64,000 nucleotides of DNA from Chroococcidiopsis sp. CCMEE 29 (GTDB taxonomy: Bacteria; Cyanobacteriota; Cyanobacteriia; Cyanobacteriales; Chroococcidiopsidaceae): the NCBI RefSeq assembly GCF_023558375.1, contig NZ_CP083761.1, positions 5,597,001 to 5,661,000 of the forward strand. Reading direction: 5' to 3'. Both the position numbers and the translations under genes were made by a program. Numbering within the stretch: position 1 is the stretch's first letter; the number at the start of each line of letters is the position of its first letter. Below the pieces are notes generated by a model, which had not been told where the DNA came from, ran no database searches, and saw nothing but the letters and a program-made list of their open reading frames with translations. This document shows positions 16,335 to 26,576 of this stretch, piece by piece.

Positions 16335-17405
16335 ATGGTTACCTTACTCGGTGTTACTATCGGAGCCAAAATCTACGAGAGCACTAGTTCTCTGGTGTAT
16401 CGGGGTGTCAGAGAGCAAGACAGCTTACCGATTATCCTCAAGGTACTCAAGCAAGATTATCCTACTCCTGCTGAGTTAATTCGCTACAGGCAGGAATACG
16501 AAGTGACGCGATTGCTCAATCTGGAGGGAGTCATCAAAGTTTACAACCAACAGGATTACCAGCGCACTCTCGTCATGATGCTGGAGGATTTTGGCGGGGA
16601 GTCGTTGGAGAAATGGATGCAAGGTTCCCCACAGATGTATTGCCCAATCCGTTTACCTGTGTTTCTTCGTCTCGCAGTTAAAATCGCAGAGATCCTGGGC
16701 AGAATTCATGCTGCCAATGTGATTCACAAAGATATTAATCCCAGCAATATTGTTCTCAATCCTGGAACCGGGCAAGTCAAAATCATTGACTTTGGCATTG
16801 CCACTCGGTTCACCCGCACCAATCCCAGCTTCAAAAGTCCTCATGTCCTGGAAGGAACCCTTGCCTACCTGTCTCCAGAGCAAACCGGTCGGATGAATCG
16901 TTTGTTGGATTACCGGACTGATTTTTACTCGCTCGGTGTAACATTCTACGAACTGCTCACTGGACACCTACCGTTTCCCACAACGGACATACTAGAGCTA
17001 GTCCATTGCCATATTGCCAGACCGCCTGTTCCGCCTGATGAACTGAATCCAACAATTCCCAAAGCCGTTTCAAATATGATTTTGAAACTGATGGCGAAAA
17101 ACGCAGAGGATCGCTATCAGAGCGCTTGGGGCATCAAAGCAGATTTAGAGGGCTGTGTTCAGCAGTTAGAGGCGATTGGTCAAGTTAATGGCATTCAACT
17201 AGGTCTGCAAGATGTGTCGGAGCAGTTTCATATTCCTCAAAAGCTATATGGACGAGAAACAGAGGTTGCGGCATTATTGGCGGCGTTTGACAGAGTGGCA
17301 GGGAGAGAAGACGCGGAGATGGGGAAATGCAAAAGTAGGGAGACGTATCTCATCCAAAACACATTGACGCAGGACTTTGCTTTATGCAAAAATTTCAAAG
17401 ATTAA
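16335..17405 (+). pseudogene. Serine/threonine kinase plus AAA start of a large sensor protein, truncated
   Basis: Residues 1-270 form a Hanks-type kinase: IILKVLKQDY (Lys), VIHKDINPSNIVL (catalytic loop), IIDFGIATRF (DFG) and LAYLSPEQTGRMNR. From about 300, IPQKLYGRETEVAALLAAFDR is the start of the AAA/NACHT-like module seen in very large cyanobacterial kinase-ATPase-GAF-histidine kinase proteins (about 1,800 residues). After VAGREDAEMG the sequence loses homology and the frame stops, so most of the protein is missing. The next intact frame (17675) is an unrelated sensor kinase. The kinase domain itself is complete, so residual activity cannot be excluded. Confidence 0.75.
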
Positions 17406-17674
17406 TTCAATGAACCTGCCTTGAGATAGTTGCTCTTTCGTTCGATTCCGTTCACTGTCTATGGTGATAACCTGTAGCGTTTGTGGGTGTAAGAATCCGA
17501 TGGGTGCCATCGCCTAGTAAGTATGATTAATTGCTAGAGACGAGGCATGACCTCATCGGAGCGTTCAATGATTACCCTACCTGGAGTTGGTCCCCATCAT
17601 TGAAGACACAACTGAATGTAACCTTCTGAAAAAGGCAATGGACTAGAACTCCCTTAATATAGGGCTTTTGCCAG

Positions 17675-18027
17675 ATGAGCATCAAACCATTAGTCGGTGA
17701 GATTGCCAATCTTCCCAACAAACTGCCGCTGCGAATCGTTCTCATCGTGCCTTTGATGCTGCTGTTGACTGGCACAGTTGGGGTAGTGGGGTATTTGTCA
17801 TTTAGAAATGGACAAAAAGCCGTTAATGATGTTGCAACTCAATTACGAGATGAGGTTGTGCATCAGATTGAGGAAAAACTCAATACCTCTACTAAAGCAG
17901 CTCATACTGTGAATCGTTTGAATGCCATTGCATTTGCTCGAGGTGATATTAATATTGCGAATGCCAAGGGCGAACATAATTTCTGGCAGCAAGTTGAGAT
18001 TTTTCCAACCGTCACTTTTATTTACTG
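17675..18027 (+). pseudogene. Sensor histidine kinase, 5' part, separated by an IS
   Basis: This is the N-terminal 117 codons of the kinase that resumes at 19525. Residues 21-43 (LRIVLIVPLMLLLTGTVGVVGYL) form the first membrane helix; the rest begins the extracytoplasmic Cache sensor (ATQLRDEVVHQIEEKLNTST). The frame ends VTFIYW because an insertion element starts at 18028. Splicing out the element and one copy of the TTATTTACTG duplication gives VTFIYCGDVEGNVLGA in frame, so a single clean insertion broke the gene. Confidence 0.85.
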
Positions 18028-19514
18028 GACTTTAGACTAATAGGGAAGGAAAGGGGACTCCGTGCAATGCACTGGCTCCCCTGTAGCGGAAGATGAAAGA
18101 AGTTCCACCAACTTTCATACCGCTATGGATGTTCTTGCGCAATTGAAGGCATTTCGTCAAGATGCATACGAACGATTGGGTAAAGCACATGATGCAACAT
18201 TTGAGTTGACAGATGCGGTAATGCTGACGCGCAACGCTTATTGTTTGGCAGACTTTTCGTTGTGTCCAGTATTTCGCCGCAAGTGGTCTAGCATCTACGA
18301 GGCATTGCAAGATTGCCGACCACAACGGCAGAAGTTGATGCAATTATACATCAAGCAAATGCCTGATGTGGAGCAGATTATCCTGGCAGGAGACCACACA
18401 GCGTGGTCTAGACCAGAAGCAGTAACACTCCAGGAGCGAACGAGCGAACATTACACAGTAGGAGGAGGTGAAAATCGTCCAATTACAAAGGGGCAAGGTT
18501 ACAGCACGATTGCATGGATACCAGAAGCTCAAGGCAGTTGGGCACTGCCATTACGACATGAGCGGATCACCAGTTGGGAATCCCCGATTGACAAGGCAGT
18601 ATGGCAACTCTCACAAGTATGTCAACATTTACCACAACGACCAATTTCTCTATGGGATAGTGAATATGGTTGCGCTCCTTTTGTTTTAAGGACTGCCCAG
18701 ATTGCAGCAGATAAGTTGATGCGTCTGCGCTCAAACCTGACTTTGTATGGCGCACCGCTGCCCTACTGTGGCAAAGGCAGACCGCGACTTCATGGTGACA
18801 AGTTTAAACTAAATGACTCTTCTACTTGGTCTGTGCCAGTAGAAAGCTTAGAGGTTGACGAGCCTCAACTGGGACGAGTACAAATTTCCCTATGGCAGAA
18901 TTTGCATTTCCGTAAAGCTGCAGGACATCCCATGTCGTTACTCAGAGTAGAGCGCTTGGGCAAACGCCCAGGAAAAGCCGTAAAACCAATGTGGTTGACT
19001 TGGATTGGTCAGCAGATGCCAACCTTGGCTGAAGTTTGGCGGTTATATCTGCGCCGCTTTGCTGTCGATCATTGGTATAGATTTTTGAAACAACGTCTAC
19101 ACTGGACACTGCCCAAGCTCAGTACACCAAAGCAATGTGAGCGCTGGAGTGATTTGATGCCGCTGATCACTTGGGAATTGTGGCTAGCACGTGATATCGT
19201 TACCGATCGACCCCTACCTTGGCAGAATCGCAGCACGAAATTAACCCCAGGAAGAGTTGCCCAAGCTATGGCTGGAGTAATAGCGGTGATTGGTACTCCA
19301 GCACTGCCACCAAAACCACGCGGAAAGTCCCCTGGCTGGATAACAGGGCAACCTCGTTTGAGTAAACCTCGTTATCCTGTCGTCAAAAAAAGTGTGAGTA
19401 GGCGAAAGCAATCCTTGCCTGAGTCTGCTTAACTCTTCAAAGCGCCATTTTTTAGTGTTAACTCATTTACCCAGCACTGCTGGGTCTCTTTGCTATGGAT
19501 AGTCTAAGCTCCAG
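18028..19514 (+). mobile_element. DDE insertion sequence interrupting the sensor kinase gene
   Basis: The element is 1.49 kb and carries one transposase. TTATTTACTG occurs directly at both edges (18018-18027 and 19515-19524); its last three bases match the element ends, so the duplication is 7 to 10 bp. Ends are imperfect inverted repeats: CTGGACTTTAGACTA on the left, CTGGAGCTTAGACTA inward from the right. With matched ends, target duplication and an intact transposase, it may still be active. Confidence 0.85.
18125..19432 (+). CDS. Cyanobacterial DDE transposase (IS4/IS701-like)
   Basis: About 435 residues from ATG 18125 (MDVLAQLKAFRQDAYERLG). The RNase H-like core shows IILAGDHTAWSRPEA (first Asp), ISLWDSEYGCAPFVL (second Asp) and VDHWYRFLKQRLHW (final Glu position not obvious). 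The basic tail SVSRRKQSLPESA is typical of DNA-binding proteins. I recognise it as a transposase common in cyanobacteria, often left outside the main IS families; IS701 or IS4-like placement is tentative. The ORF could extend upstream to GTG 18062, but the ATG start has the conserved opening. Confidence 0.75.
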   Translation: MDVLAQLKAFRQDAYERLGKAHDATFELTDAVMLTRNAYCLADFSLCPVFRRKWSSIYEALQDCRPQRQKLMQLYIKQMPDVEQIILAGDHTAWSRPEAVTLQERTSEHYTVGGGENRPITKGQGYSTIAWIPEAQGSWALPLRHERITSWESPIDKAVWQLSQVCQHLPQRPISLWDSEYGCAPFVLRTAQIAADKLMRLRSNLTLYGAPLPYCGKGRPRLHGDKFKLNDSSTWSVPVESLEVDEPQLGRVQISLWQNLHFRKAAGHPMSLLRVERLGKRPGKAVKPMWLTWIGQQMPTLAEVWRLYLRRFAVDHWYRFLKQRLHWTLPKLSTPKQCERWSDLMPLITWELWLARDIVTDRPLPWQNRSTKLTPGRVAQAMAGVIAVIGTPALPPKPRGKSPGWITGQPRLSKPRYPVVKKSVSRRKQSLPESA

Positions 19515-19524
19515 TTATTTACTG

Positions 19525-22500
19525 TGGTGATGTGGAAGGCAATGTATTAGGTGCAGGCAAGATAGGAGGAAGAAAACTACAAAGCTGGGTGAGTAATTCG
19601 TCTACACACTATATTCCCTACTACTACAGTCTTGATGCAGAAGGAAACCGCACTCAAGAGCTGGAAAAGGATACCAAGCCTTTTAATCCAAAAGTTCGTC
19701 CCTGGTACAAAGCAGCCGTGGCAGCAGGTAAACCCGCTTGGAGTGATATTTACTTAGTGGTTCCAACCTTTGATCCTGCCATTGCTGCTAGTTTACCGGT
19801 TTACAATCCACAGAATCACGATTTGATTGGGGTTTGTGGAACCGATATTTTTCTACCTCAACAAATGAGTCAGTTTCTCAGGAGTCTCAATGTTGGCAAG
19901 ACGGGTCATATTTTTATTATGGAGCGGTCTGGGCAATTAGTGGCGACATCAGCCGATGAGCCCATGACGATCGGGCAGGGTGAAAATACAAGGCGTTTGT
20001 TTGCTACTCAAAGTAGCAATTCGATCATTCAGACAACGGCTCAGCAGTTAAGCGATCGCTTTGGTCATTTCAATCGAATTCAAGCCTCTGAGCAATTTGA
20101 CTTTAACATCAACAACAACCGACAACTCGCTGAGGTTACGCCTTTTAAGGATAGGTATGGGTTAGATTGGTTGATTGTCACGGTTATTCCAGAGGCAGAC
20201 TATTTAGGACAAATTCAAGCGAATATTCGGAGTACGCTGTTGCTCTGTGTTGTGGCGTTAATTGCAGCATTTATTTTATGTATCTTAATCGCTCGCTGGA
20301 TTACTAGACCAGTGCTTAGTTTAAACCGATCGGCTAAAGCCATCGCTACAGGAGAATGGAACCAAATAGTTCACATTAAACGTTCAGATGAGTTAGGTGA
20401 ATTGGCAAACTCGTTCAACTTGATGGCACATCAATTGCAAACTGCCTTTGCCGAAATGCAAACGTTGAACCAGACCCTTGCCCAAAATGAAACTCGCCTG
20501 AAAGAATTCTTGGAAGCAATCCCGGTGGGAATTGTAGTCGTGGATACGGCGGGTCGCCCTTACTATTTCAATCAGCGTGCAACTCAGCTATTGGGCAAAG
20601 AGTCTGATCCTTCCCTGTCCCCCGATCAACTTGCAGAAGTTTATCAAGCTTATTTGGCAGGAACGGATCAAACATATCCAACTGAGAGAATGCCACTCAT
20701 CCAGGCGTTGAGCGGCGAACGCACAACGGTTGACGATATGGAAATTTCCCAAAACAACACAACGGTTCCGATTGAAGTGTGGGGAACTCCTATCTTTGAT
20801 GAGCAGGGCAATGTCGCTTATGCGCTGGCAGCCTTTCAAGACATCACTGAGCGGAGACAAGCAGAACAACTGCTAGCTGATTATAATCGTACCTTAGAGC
20901 AACAGGTAGCGGAACGAACGGCAGCTTTACAGCAAAGGGAAGCAGAGCTACGGGCATTATTTGCAGCCGTTCCCGACCCGCTCTTTGTGCTGACGGCTGA
21001 AGGACGAGTGATCGAAGCAGTCGAAGTTGGGGCAGATCGGTTACATAAACCGATTGAAGAGCAGGTTGGTAAAACTCTGCATGAAATTTTTTCACAAGAG
21101 CAAGCCGATGAATTTCTAGCTTACACTCACCAGGTTCTCAGCACTCAACAAGTGCTCACGGTCGAGTACAGCTTGCCGATGGCTGGACAAACAACCTGGT
21201 TTTCGACTCGAATTGCACCTATCCGGACTAATCAGGTAATTTGGCTGGCGCGAGACATTACCCAGCGCAAACAAGCAGAGGAAGCCCTACAGCGCAGTGA
21301 AGCTAAGTTCCGCAATATCTTCGAAAACTCACAGGTCGGCATCTTCCGAACGCGCCTTTCTGATGGATTAATTCTCGATGCCAATCAACGCCTGGTGGAG
21401 CTGTTTGGCTTTGATTCACCCGATGAGATTATTGGCATCAAACGCACCACAGACTTTTATGTGAATCCAGTTGAATTGCACCCGCATCTGGGTGAACTGC
21501 AAATCTTTGATAAGCATGTGCGAAATATTGAAGTGCAGATACGAAAACGAAATGGCACGCTATTTTGGGGACTTTACTCCTTTCGTCTGAATACAGCCGA
21601 TGGATACATGGAATGTGTAATTGCAGATATTAGCGATCGCAAACAAGCAGAAGCCGCTCTACAAAATAGTGAAGAACGGCTGCGCCTGGCACTAACAGCC
21701 ACAAATCAGGGACTCTACGATCTCGATTTAAAAACTGAAGAAAGAATTGTTAACCCGGAATATGCTTTAATGCTGGGCTACGATCCAGCAACATTCCACG
21801 AACCCATTTCCGAATGGATTGCTCGTTTGCATCCTGACGACAGAGAATCAGTTGTCGCAACCTACCGTGCTTACATTGCTGGAGAAATCCCCAGCTATCA
21901 AGCAGAGTATCGCCAGCGTACCCAGGATGGTCAGTGGAAATGGACTCTTTCTGTTGGCAAAATTGTTGCCTGGGACGAATCAGGTCAACCCATGCGGATG
22001 TTGGGAACCCACGCTGACATTGACGATCGCAAACGTGCTGAAGCAGCCTCCATTCTAGAAGAGCGCAACCACATGGCACGGGAAATCCACGACACTTTAG
22101 CACAGGCATTTACAGGCATTATCATTCATACTCGATCTGCGTCCAATAAGGTAACGGCGGATCCAGAAAAAGCGCAAACTCTCCTCACTCAGATCCTCGA
22201 CTTAGCTCGTTCTGGGCTTGCGGAAGCACGTCGTTCAGTAGAGGCACTACACCGCCCATACCTTTTAGAGAGCAGTAACTTACAGGCTGCCTTAAGCCGT
22301 CTTGCTGCTCAATTGGACTCCTCGAGCGCAACCCAAATCGTCTACGAAGTCATTGGTACAATCTATCCCCTATCCTCCGATCTGGAAAATAATCTGTTTC
22401 GGATTGGGCAGGAAGCTTTGACAAATGCAATCAAATATGCTGAGGCGCATGAAATCCGAATTGAACTGGTCTATGAACCGACCCAATGCATTTTGCGAAT

Positions 22501-22663
22501 AAAGGACGATGGGCAGGGATTTGATGTAGAAAACCAGGCGATGAGGAATGGCTTTGGTCTACTAGGGATGGCACAACGAGCTGAACGCATTAGAGCTGAA
22601 TTAAAGATTCAAAGCCATTTAGGGCAAGGGACAGAGATTGTGGTATCTATTGATCGGGAGTAA
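19525..22663 (+). pseudogene. Cache-HAMP-PAS sensor histidine kinase, main part after IS insertion
   Basis: Continuous with 17675-18027 once the IS is removed; the whole protein would be about 1,160 residues. Order: rest of the dCache sensor (to about 210; VRPWYKAAVAAGKPAWSDIY is typical), second membrane helix LLLCVVALIAAFILCILIA, HAMP (RPVLSLNRSAKAIATGEW), then four PAS/PAC domains separated by ERRQAEQL, QRKQAEEAL and DRKQAEAAL linkers. Next come a HisKA_3 dimerisation domain (HMAREIHDTLAQAFTGI, phospho-His) and a HATPase domain (EALTNAIKYA; DDGQGFDV; GFGLLGMAQRAERI). This is the NarX/DesK type. Its regulator follows 6 bases later. ATG at 19532 could give a receptor lacking the first helix and part of the sensor. 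Confidence 0.85.
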
Positions 22664-22669
22664 GTCAGC

Positions 22670-23299
22670 ATGAGTCAGCCCAGTCGCATTCGAGTTCTTG
22701 TTGTGGACGATCATCCCGTTGTCCGCCAGGGTTTGATCGGAATGTTGGAGAAGGCTCCAGATATCGTCATTGTTGGTCAGGGGCGAAATGGGCATGAGGC
22801 GATCGCAGTTTTTCAGCAACAGCAGCCTGATGTGACTTTGATGGATCTACGGATGCCTGAGATGGAAGGTGTTCAGGCGATTACGGTTATTTGCAGTGAG
22901 TTTCCTAACGCCCGAATTATTGTGCTGACCACGTATGACAGTGATGAAGAGATTTATCGAGGATTGCGAGCCGGGGCAAAGGGATATTTACTGAAGGACT
23001 CTGAGCCAGAGGAATTATTGACAGCAATTCGTACCGTGAACAGAGGGCAACAATATATTCCCCCCAACGTGGCTGCCAAGCTAGTACAGCGGATGACTGG
23101 TCCAGAATTGAGCGATCGTGAGCTAGAAGTTCTCCAGTTAGTCGGACAGGGAATGAGCAATCAGGAAATTAGCACGGCTTTAACTATTAGTGAAAGTACG
23201 GTGAAGACTCATATCAACCGAATTTTAAGCAAGCTAAATGTCAAAGATCGTACCCAAGCAGCCATTATTGCGTTGAAACGCGGAATTGCTAGCTTGTGA
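22670..23299 (+). CDS. NarL/FixJ-family response regulator
   Basis: A complete 209-residue regulator. The receiver domain has VVDDHPVVRQGL (acidic pocket), TLMDLRMPEMEG (phospho-acceptor Asp, about residue 59), TTYDSDEEI and the conserved Lys in YLLKDSEP. The LuxR-type helix-turn-helix at about 145-205 reads LSDRELEVLQLVGQGMSNQEI then STVKTHINRILSKL. It begins 6 bases after the histidine kinase stop, so the two formed an operon and are a cognate HisKA_3/NarL pair. With the kinase split by an IS, it may now be orphaned or transcribed from within the IS. Confidence 0.92.
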   Translation: MSQPSRIRVLVVDDHPVVRQGLIGMLEKAPDIVIVGQGRNGHEAIAVFQQQQPDVTLMDLRMPEMEGVQAITVICSEFPNARIIVLTTYDSDEEIYRGLRAGAKGYLLKDSEPEELLTAIRTVNRGQQYIPPNVAAKLVQRMTGPELSDRELEVLQLVGQGMSNQEISTALTISESTVKTHINRILSKLNVKDRTQAAIIALKRGIASL

Positions 23300-23603
23300 A
23301 AGCAAGATAGTAATGCTACCTGGGTTAACAATCAGAGCCAGTCATCCGTTTGCAGTGAGAGATTTTAGTCTATGAGGGCAGGCAATCAAACCTAAGTTTG
23401 AGTTAAACATCAACTTAAGCTTGATTCATCCTACCCCCTCAAATTGACTAACTCTCAATCATTTTGTTGCTTAAAATACAGACTTTAAATTGACGACAAT
23501 CCTGAGCGAAGCTCATACATTAAACTCATACAAACAATCATAGAGTTGAAGAGATTTCAGAGTGCTTCTCACACGATGAATCTCTTTTGCTCAAAGGTTT
23601 AGA
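23300..23603. other. Intergenic region before DsbA-like gene
   Basis: About 300 bases with no ORF and no recognised RNA or repeat. It presumably holds the promoter of the DsbA-like gene, but no box could be picked with confidence. Confidence 0.4.
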
Positions 23604-24188
23604 ATGAGCGATGTGATTCCTAATGACACACCTGGCAGTCGCAATCAGTTAGTTGTACCTCCTTCTGAGCAAGACCATTGGCAAGGATCATTGAATGCCC
23701 GCGTTGTGCTCGTTGAGTATGGGGATTATCAATGTCCTCAATGTGGTGAACTTTATACCTCAATTAAGGCAATTCAACGCCAGCTTGAGGCGACCCTATA
23801 TGGGAAAGATTCTCTATGCTTTGTATTCCGACATTTTCCTCAACCTCAAATCCACCCTCAAGCTCAAAAGGCAGCAGTAGCGACAGAAGCAGCAGGGGCA
23901 CAAGGTCAGTTTTGGCAGATGTACGAAATCTTACTGGAGAATCAACAAGAGTTAGGAAATGGCTACCTTGCCGAGTACGCTGATCGTTTGGGACTCAACG
24001 TTCCTCAATTTCTGCGAGATATCGCAAGAGGGACGTATCTTGAGCGCATTAATCAAGATATCGAAAGTGGAATACGCAGCGGAGTGACCGACGCTCCAGC
24101 TTTATTCATCAATGGCACTCGATATCGCAACGCTTTAGAAATTGAGCCACTACTAGCTGCAATTGTTGAATCAGGAAATTTTTCATAG
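23604..24188 (+). CDS. DsbA-family thioredoxin-fold protein
   Basis: A 194-residue thioredoxin-like protein with a CxxC active site in VEYGDYQCPQCGELYTSI (about 36-53), followed by the helical insertion (QKAAVATEAAGAQGQFWQMY) and the cis-Pro region GVTDAPALFINGTRYRN (about 165-181). This matches the DsbA/FrnE-like thioredoxin_4 group of thiol oxidoreductases or disulfide isomerases. There is no signal peptide, so the protein is probably cytoplasmic and acts as a reductase or stress-related oxidoreductase. The neighbours do not indicate a client. Confidence 0.88.
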   Translation: MSDVIPNDTPGSRNQLVVPPSEQDHWQGSLNARVVLVEYGDYQCPQCGELYTSIKAIQRQLEATLYGKDSLCFVFRHFPQPQIHPQAQKAAVATEAAGAQGQFWQMYEILLENQQELGNGYLAEYADRLGLNVPQFLRDIARGTYLERINQDIESGIRSGVTDAPALFINGTRYRNALEIEPLLAAIVESGNFS

Positions 24189-24237
24189 TCACCAAGGCTT
24201 GTAAACAAATCATGACTGCCTAAAGGAGGAAGAATAA

Positions 24238-24680
24238 ATGACAAATGCCGCACTGAAAATGCCGAAGTCCCCTGTATCCTACCAGCCAAAACCTGACTCT
24301 GTAGAACGGAACTATCAAACTCAAGTTACGTCTCGCAGCCGCGAACGGGGAGTGATCCTGACACTGCATGGGTGGAACAAACTCCAAACTGCAAAATCAC
24401 AGGTGGAGTTCGAAGAGAATGCTGGCGATCACTTTACGTTGGAAGAATTAAGCGAACGGACAGAATTATCCTCACGGACCATCTCCAAAGTATTGGGGCG
24501 CTTAGAACCTGTAGACCGATATTCACTGCAAGCAGTGTTTCAGTCCTTTGGATTGGAGGTGAGCAAGAATGATTACATCCGACCTATCTCTCGATCTGAA
24601 ACCTCAGAATCTCAGCAGATTAATCTTTGGCAAAAGTGGAATTCAGGGACTAGTACCACCACGCTGATTTGGACAAGCGG
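24238..24680 (+). pseudogene. N-terminal HTH-like domain of a larger cyanobacterial protein, truncated
   Basis: Residues about 33-115 contain RSRERGVILTLHGWNKLQTA then HFTLEELSERTELSSRTISK and YSLQAVFQSFGLEVSKNDYI. This is the helical N-terminal module that precedes NB-ARC, WD40 or pentapeptide-repeat regions in many cyanobacterial proteins. After about residue 120 the sequence becomes low in family resemblance and runs into an IS630 transposase start in another frame (24720), so the effector part is missing. An AAAGGAGGAAG ribosome site precedes ATG. The frame continues to 24780 only by overlap. Confidence 0.6.
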
Positions 24681-24719
24681 AATGAGATTGGAGAAACTAA
24701 AGAAAAACCAGAAACTCCA

Positions 24720-24934
24720 ATGCCAGAAAAATTCATTGTCAACCTCAATACAGAAGAACGAGAATACTTGCATCAACTAACGCATAAGGGTAAATGTCCA
24801 GCTCGTGTGTTCAAGCGAGCACATATCCTGTTGCTTGCCGATGAAGGACATGCTGATGAAACAATTGCTCAAATGCTACATGTGGGAGAATCAACGGTAC
24901 ATCGGACTCGTCAAAAGTGTGTAGATGGTGGAGT
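24720..24934 (+). pseudogene. IS630-family transposase N-terminal fragment
   Basis: From ATG 24720 the frame reads MPEKFIVNLNTEEREYLHQL then RVFKRAHILLLADEGHADET and GESTVHRTRQKCVDGGV. This is the homeodomain-like helix-turn-helix of one IS630 subgroup. It is cut at the TA at 24935-24936, where another IS630 element is inserted. The remainder is not found beyond that element, so a deletion followed. It is unrelated at subgroup level to the copies at 6419 and 29148. Confidence 0.8.
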
Positions 24935-24936
24935 TA

Positions 24937-26052
24937 CTAACCAGAGCATTAAATAGTGAACAGTCTAGGCAGCTGCATAAGCAACGTGTTTCTCGTGGAA
25001 GAAGTTTTGCACAACGTTAGGGTGACGTTGTGTGCTACGTAAATAGCTACGGATGTTGTTAATCATCTGTGTTTGATTTCTGGGACGTTGCCGCCCAACA
25101 GCATTGGCTTTAACATCATGGTTGAGTAGCTCATTTGGGTTTAGTTCAGGGCTATAAGAAGGCAAGAAAAACAGGCGGATGCGAGCGGCATGACGCTCAA
25201 CCCAGCTTTTAACTACGTGAGAGCGATGCACAGGATGACTATCTACAATCAGAAACACCTTTTGGTCACACTGACGAATCAAACGCCGCAGGAAATCAAG
25301 CATGAGCGCGGCATCAAACCGTTGTGTGAATAACTTGAAGTACAGCTTGCCACGATTGGTAATTGTTGAAATCATATTGCAGCTAAAGCGCTTACCTGTC
25401 CCTAACACAACTGGCGTTTGTCCAGTTCGTCCATAGGAACGTCCTGCTTGATAATCCGAGCGGACTCCCATTTCGTCTCCCCAGTGAATTTGTGCTTTTT
25501 CTTGATGGGCTTTACGACAAATCTGGGGATACTCAGTTTCTAACCAGTACTGCACTGCCTTGCGATCCTGTTCGTATGCCCGACGCAGCGGTTTTTGTGG
25601 TGTAAAACCCCATTTCTTGAGATAACGCCCTATTGTCCACACTGACACCGATAGCTCATACCGTTGAGCCAAAAACTGTTGCACTGCTTCGCGTGTCCAT
25701 AAGTAAAATGGTAATCCTAAAGCGTCTGGACACTTTTGCTCCATTAACCTCACTGCTGTTGCCGCTTGATGGGGGAGCAGACGTGAGCTAGCACGAGGAC
25801 CACGCTTTCTTGCTTTCAACGATGTCGCACCGCTGGAAGCTACCACTTTTGTCCAGTTATGCACTGCTGTACGCGAAACGTTGAAAACACGCGCTGCTTC
25901 TGATTTACTCATACCGCTCTCGACTGCATTTACCACTCGGTAGCGAAGTGCTTCTTGAGCTTTGGCTGACAGATGGCGAGCGTCTTTGAGTTTCATGGCA
26001 GACTCCGGACGTGGCTACAGCTACTATGTTAACTAATCTATGCTCTGGTTAG
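24937..26052 (-). mobile_element. Complete IS630-family element
   Basis: A 1,116-bp element. Both ends begin CTAACCAGAGCAT (perfect over 13 bases, with partial similarity beyond), and each is flanked by TA (24935-24936; 26053-26054). The ends, target duplication and intact transposase suggest an active or recently active copy. It landed in the N-terminal part of another IS630. Confidence 0.9.
24965..25996 (-). CDS. IS630-family transposase, intact
   Basis: A 343-residue single-frame transposase. The N-terminal helix-turn-helix reads GMSKSEAARVFNVSRTAVHNW (about 28-48), followed by a winged-helix second domain and the DDE catalytic domain: HWGDEMGVRSDY (first Asp), VFLIVDSHPVHRS (second Asp) and YSPELNPNELLNHDVK (Glu). 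Length and motifs are normal. No frameshift is needed, unlike the copies at 6427 and 29155. Confidence 0.92.
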   Translation of the reverse strand: MKLKDARHLSAKAQEALRYRVVNAVESGMSKSEAARVFNVSRTAVHNWTKVVASSGATSLKARKRGPRASSRLLPHQAATAVRLMEQKCPDALGLPFYLWTREAVQQFLAQRYELSVSVWTIGRYLKKWGFTPQKPLRRAYEQDRKAVQYWLETEYPQICRKAHQEKAQIHWGDEMGVRSDYQAGRSYGRTGQTPVVLGTGKRFSCNMISTITNRGKLYFKLFTQRFDAALMLDFLRRLIRQCDQKVFLIVDSHPVHRSHVVKSWVERHAARIRLFFLPSYSPELNPNELLNHDVKANAVGRQRPRNQTQMINNIRSYLRSTQRHPNVVQNFFHEKHVAYAAA

Positions 26053-26059
26053 TATAAGT

Positions 26060-26455
26060 CTAGTTGCACTGTCTTAGAGCTTCGAGTTTTTGCCTAGTAG
26101 CTCCGCCGGTAGGTCTAGCTGGAGGAATGAATTCACATACTCTTGTATTGAAATTAGTACGATTGTAACTATTTATTGAATCATTGAAATCTAGATTAGG
26201 CACAGTAACATTAGGCGCTGGGTTAGTTGTTGAACTATCAGAGTTAGGGTTAGTCATTGAGTCATTTACTGTCGGGGTAGTTGTCGCGTTATCAGATTTA
26301 GGACTAGTTATTGAGTCATCAGGCACTAAGGTAGTAGAAGGTGCTTCTTGCACTTGATCCTGCAATAAGGATTCTTTAGGTCTCGCTTCAGCAGCTACAC
26401 TGTCCGCTAGCAACGAAGCGAGAACGGCACTACCTATCAGAAGTTGCTTGAGCAT
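26060..26455 (-). CDS. Secreted Ser/Thr/Asn-rich hypothetical protein
   Basis: Starting at ATG 26455, which has AGGAGA upstream, the 131-residue product begins with a signal peptide, MLKQLLIGSAVLASLLADSV, with likely cleavage after AAEA. The mature part is low-complexity, with short imperfect repeats of the type DSxTxPxSDNxTTTP (about residues 42-90), and ends in a small Cys-containing region (RVCEFIPPARP, LEALRQC) that could form a disulfide. The frame extends upstream to 26566, but that would place the signal sequence internally. No family is known; probably periplasmic or exported. Confidence 0.6.
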   Translation of the reverse strand: MLKQLLIGSAVLASLLADSVAAEARPKESLLQDQVQEAPSTTLVPDDSITSPKSDNATTTPTVNDSMTNPNSDSSTTNPAPNVTVPNLDFNDSINSYNRTNFNTRVCEFIPPARPTGGATRQKLEALRQCN

Positions 26456-26576
26456 ATTAGTTGTCTCCTTAATTTGTCTGCTTTGATGGCAGACGAAAAT
26501 TCTAAACCTGGAATGAGTTGAGATTTTAGACACTACCTCACCTTGCGTAAAAGTGCAGGCGGTCATAGCCTAGAAA

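Noticed and set aside
20588-21095. Minus-strand frames inside the sensor kinase
   Set aside because: They are antisense to well-conserved PAS domains and have no family resemblance or ribosome sites.
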